5,921 nucleotides of DNA. Source: an uncultured Armatimonadota bacterium (lineage in GTDB: Bacteria > Armatimonadota > Armatimonadia > Armatimonadales > Armatimonadaceae). Every line of letters starts with the position of its first letter. Position 1 is the stretch's first letter. The stretch is taken from NCBI GenBank assembly GCA_903915615.1, contig CAIWTR010000431.1, positions 1-5,921 of the forward strand, in the 5' to 3' direction. The notes beneath the pieces are model-generated. The model had not been told where the DNA came from, did no database searches, and was given only the letters and a program-made list of their open reading frames with translations. Of the stretch, positions 1 to 4,992 are shown piece after piece. The position numbers and the translations under genes are program-made.

Positions 1-45
1 GAAACCAAGGGCTTGGTCCTCGAAGGCACCGCTGAGCCAGAATAG
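1..45 (+). CDS. C-terminal tail of an upstream gene, possibly exodeoxyribonuclease VII small subunit
   Basis: Frame 1 is open from the left edge to a TAG at 43-45 and would encode the last 14 residues of an upstream protein, ending in an acidic tail (GTAEPE). The piece ETKGLVL resembles the end of the last helix of XseB, where a pattern such as AE-x-K/R-V-x-x-L is common. XseB genes are often found just upstream of dxs. This is weak evidence: 14 codons can be open by chance, and frame 2 is also open further, to about base 77. The identification is inferred from position and a short resemblance. Confidence 0.3.
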   Translation, partial: ETKGLVLEGTAEPE

Positions 46-72
46 CGGAACCTTTCACCAACGACCAGCGTT

Positions 73-101
73 TTGACATATACGACACGTTGTGGTTAGT
101 T
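73..101 (+). promoter_or_regulatory. Possible dxs promoter (-35 at 73-78)
   Basis: A perfect sigma-70 -35 hexamer, TTGACA, lies at 73-78. The matching -10 is poor: TTAGTT at 96-101 with a 17-base spacer, preceded by TGG at 93-95 as a possible extended -10, or GTTAGT at 95-100 with a 16-base spacer. The location between the upstream stop codon and dxs suits a promoter. If there is no promoter here, dxs is probably read through from the upstream gene. Confidence 0.35.
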
Positions 102-114
102 GTAGATGTGTCGT
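82..114. repeat. 7-base perfect inverted repeat in the dxs leader (operator-like)
   Basis: ACGACAC (82-88) is matched perfectly by GTGTCGT (108-114), with centres 26 bases apart. The repeat surrounds the place where a -10 element for the TTGACA at 73-78 would lie. Between the arms, GTTGT occurs twice (89-93 and 99-103), exactly 10 bases apart. The layout would suit a dimeric repressor, but no binding protein can be named from sequence. It could also form an RNA stem with a 19-base loop. Confidence 0.4.
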
Positions 115-115
115 G

Positions 116-132
116 ACTTTGCCAGACAAAGT
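116..132 (+). promoter_or_regulatory. Small hairpin abutting the dxs ribosome binding site
   Basis: ACTTTG (116-121) pairs perfectly with CAAAGT (127-132) around a 5-base loop, CCAGA. The 3' arm ends on the first base of the TAAGGA ribosome binding site. A six-pair AU-rich stem is only moderately stable. It may keep the AAGGA exposed or tune ribosome loading, which is an inference. Confidence 0.4.
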
Positions 133-137
133 AAGGA
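132..137 (+). promoter_or_regulatory. Ribosome binding site for dxs
   Basis: TAAGGA ends six bases before the ATG at 144. This is a good Shine-Dalgarno match with normal spacing. It supports that start over later in-frame ATGs such as codon 20. Confidence 0.8.
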
Positions 138-143
138 TTTCCT

Positions 144-2042
144 ATGCAGAATGAATACCCGTTGCTTGACAACCTGAGTGGTCCTGAAAGCCTCCGTTCA
201 ATGGATGTGCCGACACTCAACCGTCTTGCCGATGAAGTCCGTGATGGTCTGGTACGAACGATAGCAAAAGTCGGCGGGCATTTCGCACCAAATCTTGGCG
301 TCATTGAGCTCACGATCGCGATGTACCACGCATATGGAATCCCTGAAGACAAGGTCATCTGGGATGTTGGCCATCAGTGCTATCCGCATAAGATGTTGAC
401 GGGGCGCTGGAAGCAGCTGTCATCCATCAAGCAATACGGTGGTATCAGCGGGTATCTGCGTCGTGATGAGAGCAAGTATGACCTCTTTGGTGCAGGCCAT
501 GCGTCTACATCACTTTCGGCTGCACTTGGCTTTGCGAAGGCCCGTGACCTCCGCGGCACGAAAGAGCATGTGCTTGCCGTTATCGGGGATGGCTCGCTGA
601 CAGGTGGTATGGCGCTGGAAGCGATGCTCAACATTGGCGACCAGAAAACGGACATGGTTGTAGTGCTCAATGACAACAATATGAGCATCGCTGAGAATGT
701 CGGCGCGCTTGCGACGATGCTCGCAAAACTTCGCTTAAATCCACAGTTTCAAAAGGCTCAGTCGGCTTTTAAATCGTCCATTCCGAAGGAAGGACTGCTT
801 TACAAGGCTGCGAGTGGCGCGCGCCATGCGGCGACGCATCTGGTTGCCCCAGCAAACACGGGACTGTTCTTCGAGGAGCTAGGTTTTCAATACATCGGTC
901 CCCTCGATGGCCACGATATCGGTTTCCTGACGGAAGTCTTCGAGGAAGTCAAGCGTCTAAAAGGTCCAGTCCTTTTGCATGTGAACACGACCAAGGGCAA
1001 GGGCTATGTGCCGGCAGAAGGCGATCAGCGTACATGGCACGCCGTGAGTGGCTTCAATGTCGAAGATGGCAACCTTGAGAAGAAAGCATCCGGTGTCTCC
1101 TATACCCAAGCGTTTGTTGAGAGCCTTAATGAAGTGGCAGTCAACCATCCAGAGGTCGTTGCTATTACCGCAGCGATGCCCGATGGTACCGGGCTGGCTA
1201 AGTTTGCAGAAAAGTTTCCTGAGCGCTTCTTCGATGTCGGGATTGCAGAGCAGCATGCAGTGACATTTGCAGCTGGTCTTGCGGCGGGAGGTTTCCGCCC
1301 CGTCTGTGCGATTTATTCGACATTTCTTCAGAGGGCCTACGACCAGATCATCCATGATGTGTGTCTTCAAGACCTCCCTGTGGTGTTCTGTCTTGACCGG
1401 GCTGGTCTTGTCGGCGATGATGGTGCGACGCATCACGGAGCGATGGATATTGCGTACATGCGCAGTATTCCTGGAATGGCCTTCTTGGCTCCCTGTGACA
1501 CAGCAGAGCTCCGGGAGATGGTTCGTTATGCGTTGACGGAACATCAAGGACCGATTGCAATCCGCTATCCACGCGGAAGCACTGTTCTGCTTGAGCCGAA
1601 GCCGGAACCGATACGCCATGGGTTGTCACAAACGCTGATGTCCGGCGGGGATGTTGCATTGCTTGCCGTCGGCCCGATGGTCAATCAGGCGCTGGAGGCA
1701 GCGCGAATCCTTCGTGATACCCACAAGATTGACTGTACGGTTGTAAACATCCGGTGGATCAAGCCATTAGATATCGAAATGTTAAAGCGGGTCGCAGAGT
1801 CGGCGCAGCTGATTGTCACCCTTGAAGATGGAGTCATCACCGGCGGCTTTGGTTCTGCTGTCTCAGAGGCCATTCAGGACATTGGAAAGCCTAACATAAC
1901 AGTAAAGCGAATCGGACTCCCTGACAGCTACGTAGAACATGGAACCATTCCAAAGCTCCAGGAGCTCTGTGGCATGGATGCCAAATCGGTTGTCCAGACG
2001 GTCATTGATAGCATCAAAGAACGCGTCACGAGTTCAAAGTAG
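144..2042 (+). CDS. dxs: 1-deoxy-D-xylulose-5-phosphate synthase
   Basis: The 632-residue product joins pyruvate (with loss of CO2) and glyceraldehyde 3-phosphate to give 1-deoxy-D-xylulose 5-phosphate. This is the first step of the MEP isoprenoid pathway, and the product also feeds thiamine and pyridoxal synthesis. It is a cytoplasmic thiamine diphosphate enzyme, normally a dimer. The catalytic His is at 46 in GGHFAPNLG, and HxxYPHK lies around 77-83. The diphosphate/Mg site runs from GDGSLTGG (148-155) to NDNNMSI (176-182). The pyrimidine domain has GIAEQHAVTFAAGLA around 366-380 with the activating Glu at 369. Substrate-binding DRAGLVGDDGATHHG is at 418-432 and YPRG at 475-478. The C-terminal transketolase domain starts near 500. 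Length matches the family (about 620-640), so the gene is complete. The start is fixed by TAAGGA six bases upstream. It appears to be transcribed from its own leader and ends at the terminator just downstream. Confidence 0.98.
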   Translation: MQNEYPLLDNLSGPESLRSMDVPTLNRLADEVRDGLVRTIAKVGGHFAPNLGVIELTIAMYHAYGIPEDKVIWDVGHQCYPHKMLTGRWKQLSSIKQYGGISGYLRRDESKYDLFGAGHASTSLSAALGFAKARDLRGTKEHVLAVIGDGSLTGGMALEAMLNIGDQKTDMVVVLNDNNMSIAENVGALATMLAKLRLNPQFQKAQSAFKSSIPKEGLLYKAASGARHAATHLVAPANTGLFFEELGFQYIGPLDGHDIGFLTEVFEEVKRLKGPVLLHVNTTKGKGYVPAEGDQRTWHAVSGFNVEDGNLEKKASGVSYTQAFVESLNEVAVNHPEVVAITAAMPDGTGLAKFAEKFPERFFDVGIAEQHAVTFAAGLAAGGFRPVCAIYSTFLQRAYDQIIHDVCLQDLPVVFCLDRAGLVGDDGATHHGAMDIAYMRSIPGMAFLAPCDTAELREMVRYALTEHQGPIAIRYPRGSTVLLEPKPEPIRHGLSQTLMSGGDVALLAVGPMVNQALEAARILRDTHKIDCTVVNIRWIKPLDIEMLKRVAESAQLIVTLEDGVITGGFGSAVSEAIQDIGKPNITVKRIGLPDSYVEHGTIPKLQELCGMDAKSVVQTVIDSIKERVTSSK

Positions 2043-2059
2043 GTAGCTCATACAAAGAA

Positions 2060-2092
2060 AAAGCCCACCGCAGCTCAGCTACGGTGGGCTTT
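2060..2092. terminator. Bidirectional rho-independent terminator between convergent dxs and marR
   Basis: AAAGCCCACCG (2060-2070) is perfectly complementary to CGGTGGGCTTT (2082-2092), giving an 11-pair GC-rich stem with an 11-base loop. On the plus strand the stem ends in TTT, with only a broken T stretch after it. On the minus strand it is followed by CTTTTTCTTTG, a stronger U-tract. It therefore probably stops both dxs and marR transcripts, more efficiently for marR. It sits 17 bases after the dxs stop and 18 bases after the marR stop. Confidence 0.92.
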
Positions 2093-2110
2093 CCTATTAC
2101 AACGCTAGGT

Positions 2111-2545
2111 TTAATCAGCGCCTTCGAGGGCTCCTGCAATACGCACAAACGCTTCCATATCCCCATTGGTAAACCTTCGATAGAACGCGGCTTGTAGAAC
2201 GCGCTCCTGAACTTGCAACGCTGCGGTAAGTTTGGTTTTTCCAAGCTCAGAGATCACGGCATAGGTCCCACGACCATCGTGTTCACAGGCTTCACGGGAA
2301 ATAACTCCACCTTCGACCATCCGGTCAATCAGACGCGTGATTCCACTGCGGCTAAGGGATGACCGTTCGGCAAGCTCGCCAAGTCGGATTCGGCCATTTC
2401 CATACCACTGGATGTCAAAGAGAATCCCGACCCATTCGAGTGGTACACAACCGGACCTGCGCAACGACTCATCGATTGAGCGGGAGATTTTAGCCTGCCC
2501 GGCACACAGCTTACGCCATACATGATTAGTATCAAAATCGCTCAC
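2111..2545 (-). CDS. MarR-family transcriptional regulator
   Basis: This 144-residue protein is the usual MarR size, a dimeric winged-helix DNA-binding repressor or activator that often responds to small phenolic ligands or oxidants. The winged helix is readable: GRIRLGELAERSSLS (51-65) gives the first two DNA-binding-domain helices, SRSGITRLIDRMVEGG (65-80) the recognition helix, and HDGRGTYAVISELG (89-102) the wing. Flanking helices (about 8-33 and 103-142) would form the dimer interface. Cysteines lie at 14, 33 and 87; redox sensing is possible but not shown. The start is a GTG at 2543-2545, with an in-frame TAA only six bases upstream and no later ATG before codon 76. No Shine-Dalgarno sequence is visible, so translation may be weak, leaderless or coupled. 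A palindrome at 2566-2578 could be its own operator. Its targets are unknown; the dipeptidase operon upstream is the obvious candidate. Confidence 0.9.
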   Translation of the reverse strand: MSDFDTNHVWRKLCAGQAKISRSIDESLRRSGCVPLEWVGILFDIQWYGNGRIRLGELAERSSLSRSGITRLIDRMVEGGVISREACEHDGRGTYAVISELGKTKLTAALQVQERVLQAAFYRRFTNGDMEAFVRIAGALEGAD

Positions 2546-2565
2546 AGATATTTAGTACCCACTCG

Positions 2566-2578
2566 GTAAACGATTTAC
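2566..2578. promoter_or_regulatory. Operator-like palindrome upstream of marR
   Basis: GTAAA-CGA-TTTAC is a perfect 5+5 inverted repeat with a 3-base centre, located 21-33 bases upstream of the marR GTG. MarR proteins commonly bind AT-rich palindromes near their own start, so autoregulation is plausible. The repeat does not extend past 13 bases, which is shorter than most known MarR sites, and a repeat this short can occur by chance. It overlaps the stop codon of the small ORF at 2575-2679. Confidence 0.35.
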
Positions 2579-2679
2579 ACCTTCGTCGACGGCATATTGA
2601 ATGGTGAATAGCAATAGTGCAGAAGCATAATGTGCGTAACAGGATGAACATGAACCAGCCGTGGACGTGCGAAGCCCAT
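2575..2679 (-). CDS. Small ORF of 34 codons, candidate leader peptide upstream of marR
   Basis: An ATG at 2677-2679 opens a 34-residue frame ending in TAA at 2575-2577. It is preceded by AAGGAGT (2688-2694) with eight bases between, the best Shine-Dalgarno sequence on the minus strand here. The peptide begins MGFARPRLVHVHP. It has four histidines (10, 12, 16, 21), an LLHYCY stretch (19-24), and ends in a polar tail. It has almost no acidic residues, no clear signal peptide and no family I recognise. It lies in the gap between the dipeptidase and marR, with its stop 29 bases before the marR GTG and in a different frame, so it is not an N-terminal extension of MarR. Possible roles are a regulatory leader peptide, a small protein, or a chance frame. 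Only the ribosome binding site and position support it. Confidence 0.35.
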   Translation of the reverse strand: MGFARPRLVHVHPVTHIMLLHYCYSPFNMPSTKV

Positions 2680-2687
2680 CAATAATG

Positions 2688-2694
2688 ACTCCTT
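2688..2694 (-). promoter_or_regulatory. Strong Shine-Dalgarno sequence ahead of the 34-codon ORF
   Basis: AAGGAGT on the minus strand matches the 16S rRNA tail almost fully and is well spaced from the ATG at 2679. It contrasts with marR, which has no visible site, and with the dipeptidase and beta-lactamase-like genes, whose sites are weak. Its CTAAGGA core (2690-2696) is perfectly complementary to TCCTTAG at 2759-2765, upstream in the same transcript, so it could be masked in RNA. Confidence 0.5.
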
Positions 2695-2780
2695 AGAAGC
2701 TCTGTGAACAACTTCACCGGCAGGTCATCATCGTACGAATCCCTTTGTGATTCATGCACTAAGGAATAAAGAGAGCTTCT
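2690..2780 (-). promoter_or_regulatory. Possible alternative RNA structures in the spacer after the dipeptidase gene
   Basis: Two pairings are visible in minus-strand RNA. AGAAGCTCT (2772-2780) can pair with AGAGCTTCT (2695-2703), a perfect 9-pair stem ending directly against the Shine-Dalgarno sequence. TCCTTAG (2759-2765) can pair with CTAAGGA (2690-2696), which hides it. The downstream arms share 2695-2696 and the segments interleave, so the two stems compete. That resembles an on/off translational switch, but each repeat is short and no known riboswitch class is recognised. This is an inference. Confidence 0.25.
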
Positions 2781-2784
2781 GTTC

Positions 2785-2799
2785 TACGTTCTTTACGTA
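2785..2799. repeat. Short inverted repeat over the dipeptidase stop codon
   Basis: TACGT-TCTTT-ACGTA is a perfect 5+5 repeat spanning the TAA of the M20 gene (2793-2795). On the minus strand no run of T follows, so it is not a convincing terminator. It may only be a weak 3' hairpin. Confidence 0.25.
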
Positions 2800-4157
2800 T
2801 TGGCCAGACGATAAAGGGCATCACCGTAAATGCGAATGCACTGTAAGTAGCGTTCAACTGAAATATTCTCATCTGGACGATGTGCAACTTCCGGGTCGCC
2901 GGCCATCGCGGCACCAAATGCAACTCCGACAGGCTGAACACTTGTAGCGTAGGTGCGCCCGCCCATGGTTTTTGGAGCCGACATATCCCCAGTGTGGTCA
3001 CGATAAACGCTAAGCAGCGTCTTGACAGGTTCCTGATCAATTGGCACATGTAATGGTGCCGTGTGGTCAAATTCCACCAAGGTCCATCCGCGCTCGGCCA
3101 GATTATCCCAGCTGCGCTGCAAGACAGAATCATCCCATGTAGCCGGGTAACGCACATTTATGACCACCTCTAAAAGGCCGTCCTTTACGTTCACCACGCC
3201 AACATTCAGGGTTAGCGCACCCGTCAGGTCATCTTGGCCTTCGATGCCAGCCCCCTTGCCATCACAGTCGCAGAGGGCGACCAAGGCCTGCCATGACGCA
3301 TCGCCGGTTGCACTTTCCAAGCCACGTGCGAGGAGCATCGCTGCGTTCACACCGCCATGTGGAGCACCACCATGTGCGGATACACCGGTTACCTGAAGTC
3401 CACCACTAGGTGCTTCAGTGGCAGTTGGCATCGCAGCACGTAAACGCTCGAAGAGTGATGCATCACTAATCGTTACAGTTGCTTTGTCTGGAACCATATT
3501 GGGCCGGAGACCGGAGGTAAAACCAGTGATTCCTGCTGATGTAGAACCAAGTGACCGTGTCACGGTCGCTGTGTAGCTGCCCTTTTCAGCGTGGTACAGA
3601 GGGAAGCCGGCATCCGGGGTGAATGCAAGCTTTGGCATCGGTTGTCCCGCGGCGCCAAAGTAATGCTCCATACATTGCCAGGAGGACTCTTCATCACAGC
3701 CGAAGATGAGCCTGACTCGGTGGCGCAGCTCGGCACCACTTTGCAACAATGCGATTGCACCGTGAACGCCAGCAAATGTCGGGCCCTTATCATCCTGCGC
3801 ACCACGGCTCCATATACGGCCATCGCGGACGACGGCATCCCATGGTCCATCCGTCCAGCCATCGCCAGGAGGAACGACATCCAAGTGGCCGAGGAGCGCA
3901 ATATGCTCCGGTGCATCCACTGGTCCAAACTCGGCATAACCCACGTAGCCATCGAGGTTGACTGTCGTCATACCCGCAGCGGCACACATGTCAAGGGTAT
4001 AGGCAAGGGCATCCGCACATGCCTGACCAAACGGAGCACCAGGGGCGACGGTTATTTCGTCTTTAACCGATGGAATACGGAGACAGGCTTGCAGTGATGC
4101 GATGGCCGTTTCTTGGGTGTTATCAATGTAGAGATTGAGGAATTCAATAAAGGACAT
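2793..4157 (-). CDS. M20 family metallodipeptidase, PepV/Sapep type
   Basis: This 454-residue cytoplasmic zinc or manganese dipeptidase would cleave free dipeptides, possibly including beta-Ala-His-like ones as PepV does. PepV is about 470 residues, so the gene looks complete. The metal centre is readable: HLD (His91, Asp93), DDKGP with bridging Asp122, DEESSW with catalytic base Glu156 and ligand Glu157, PDAGFP with Asp182, and the last ligand His426 in EVAHRPDE. The lid domain is inserted at about 188-385 and carries SAHGGAP (His262), used in PepV to stabilise the transition state. GGRTYA (Arg401) would bind the substrate carboxylate. No signal peptide is seen. The ATG at 4155-4157 lies four bases after the stop of the beta-lactamase-like gene, with only a weak GAAAG-type ribosome site, which suggests coupled translation. 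Exact substrates cannot be read from sequence. Confidence 0.93.
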   Translation of the reverse strand: MSFIEFLNLYIDNTQETAIASLQACLRIPSVKDEITVAPGAPFGQACADALAYTLDMCAAAGMTTVNLDGYVGYAEFGPVDAPEHIALLGHLDVVPPGDGWTDGPWDAVVRDGRIWSRGAQDDKGPTFAGVHGAIALLQSGAELRHRVRLIFGCDEESSWQCMEHYFGAAGQPMPKLAFTPDAGFPLYHAEKGSYTATVTRSLGSTSAGITGFTSGLRPNMVPDKATVTISDASLFERLRAAMPTATEAPSGGLQVTGVSAHGGAPHGGVNAAMLLARGLESATGDASWQALVALCDCDGKGAGIEGQDDLTGALTLNVGVVNVKDGLLEVVINVRYPATWDDSVLQRSWDNLAERGWTLVEFDHTAPLHVPIDQEPVKTLLSVYRDHTGDMSAPKTMGGRTYATSVQPVGVAFGAAMAGDPEVAHRPDENISVERYLQCIRIYGDALYRLANT

Positions 4158-4161
4158 AGTG

Positions 4162-4992
4162 TTAGTCTTTCAAGAGGCTTTTGAAGCCCGGGACGAGTGC
4201 CTCTACAATTTTGGCGCTGATTGTTGCAACGGCCGCATCTGCGTCGTTTCCTTGGTGCATGTGTCCGGGCGGAATATTGTCAATAGCAACTGCCATCACG
4301 ACACGGTTTCCATCAACATTGATCACTCCGACATCCCCGCGTAGGGACTCAATCCAGCCTGGTTTGTGTGCGACCTTGCAAACAGACTTGGGAGGCTCGA
4401 TGGCCCAGCTTAGTGGAAGCCATTTAGTGAGCATCCGACCATCGATGCACTTTTCCATGCGCTCCAACGTATCGGATGTCAGGTGCGATGCGATTGTTAC
4501 TAAATCAAATGCAGTGGATTGCGCAGTATGCTGGTCGTCATCTGGTGCAGGGGTCATGGTGATTGGCCGGTTGATAATCGTCGAATCAATATCCCAGGTT
4601 CTACGCAGCATCGCGGTCGCGACTGCAGCCCCACCCAGTGCATCGAGACAGATGTTACTCGCCACATTGTCAGAGACCACAATTGCCAGCGTTGCAGCAT
4701 CAGAGAGGGAGATATCCCGGACACTCGCCATATAGCGAAGCACACCCGCCCCACCTACGATATCGCCATCAGTGAACTTACATGAGTCATCCCACGAGAG
4801 TCCACCTGCTGCTACAAGACGGGACACCATGTCAACAATGGCGATCTTTATCATGGACGCAGTTGGAATCACTCTCCACTCGTTATGGGAAAAGCTATCT
4901 CCCGTCGTCAGGTTGACGGCGTGGACGCAAATCTTGGCATCCCCACCCACAGTCTGCTCAAGATCGCGAATCAGTTCAGGCAGTGTCATCAT
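4162..4992 (-). CDS. Class A beta-lactamase-fold serine hydrolase, apparently cytoplasmic
   Basis: The 276-residue product (from the ATG at 4990-4992) belongs to the class A beta-lactamase/penicillin-binding-protein fold (beta-lactamase2 type). Motifs in order are SMIK at 46-49 (nucleophile Ser46, Lys49), SDN at 107-109, and KPG at 210-212 in place of the usual KTG or KSG. The ExxLN omega-loop motif that holds the deacylating Glu166 of true class A enzymes is missing; the stretch after SDN reads INRPITMTPAPDDD. No signal peptide or lipobox is present, although genuine beta-lactamases are exported. It is therefore more likely an esterase, amidase or peptidase than a resistance enzyme, which is an inference. 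Its ATG overlaps the end of the ATPase gene by 17 bases, implying coupling. An alternative ATG follows directly at 4989, and an in-frame GTG at 5046 would add 18 residues but overlap more. The dipeptidase gene follows four bases later. Confidence 0.85.
   Translation of the reverse strand: MMTLPELIRDLEQTVGGDAKICVHAVNLTTGDSFSHNEWRVIPTASMIKIAIVDMVSRLVAAGGLSWDDSCKFTDGDIVGGAGVLRYMASVRDISLSDAATLAIVVSDNVASNICLDALGGAAVATAMLRRTWDIDSTIINRPITMTPAPDDDQHTAQSTAFDLVTIASHLTSDTLERMEKCIDGRMLTKWLPLSWAIEPPKSVCKVAHKPGWIESLRGDVGVINVDGNRVVMAVAIDNIPPGHMHQGNDADAAVATISAKIVEALVPGFKSLLKD

Larger units (their letters stand above)
2546..2792. other. 247-base spacer between marR and the dipeptidase gene
   Basis: This is the longest gap between clear genes. 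It contains the 34-codon ORF with its strong ribosome site, the palindrome at 2566-2578, and the competing inverted repeats. No convincing -35/-10 pair and no terminator were found on the minus strand, so it is open whether marR has its own promoter or is read through from the dipeptidase. Nothing on the plus strand looks coding. Confidence 0.5.

Noticed and set aside
46..143. TPP riboswitch in the dxs leader
   Set aside because: DXS uses thiamine diphosphate, so I looked for the conserved TPP-box sequences. The leader is too short and the motifs are absent.
957..1619. Antisense open frame of 220 codons within dxs
   Set aside because: It lies wholly inside a full-length conserved gene. Its translation is rich in Cys, His and Arg with no recognisable domain, and no ribosome site supports it.
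2736..2752. GAATC/GATTC hairpin as terminator of the dipeptidase operon
   Set aside because: It has only five base pairs, a 7-base loop and no T-run on the minus strand. It is too weak for intrinsic termination.
3591..4097. Plus-strand open frame of 168 codons opposite the dipeptidase
   Set aside because: It overlaps the conserved metal-site region of the M20 gene, has low-plausibility composition and no family resemblance, so it is a coding shadow.
4181..4735. Plus-strand open frame of 184 codons opposite the beta-lactamase-like gene
   Set aside because: It is a Ser/Ala/Thr-rich shadow of a gene whose catalytic motifs are intact on the other strand.
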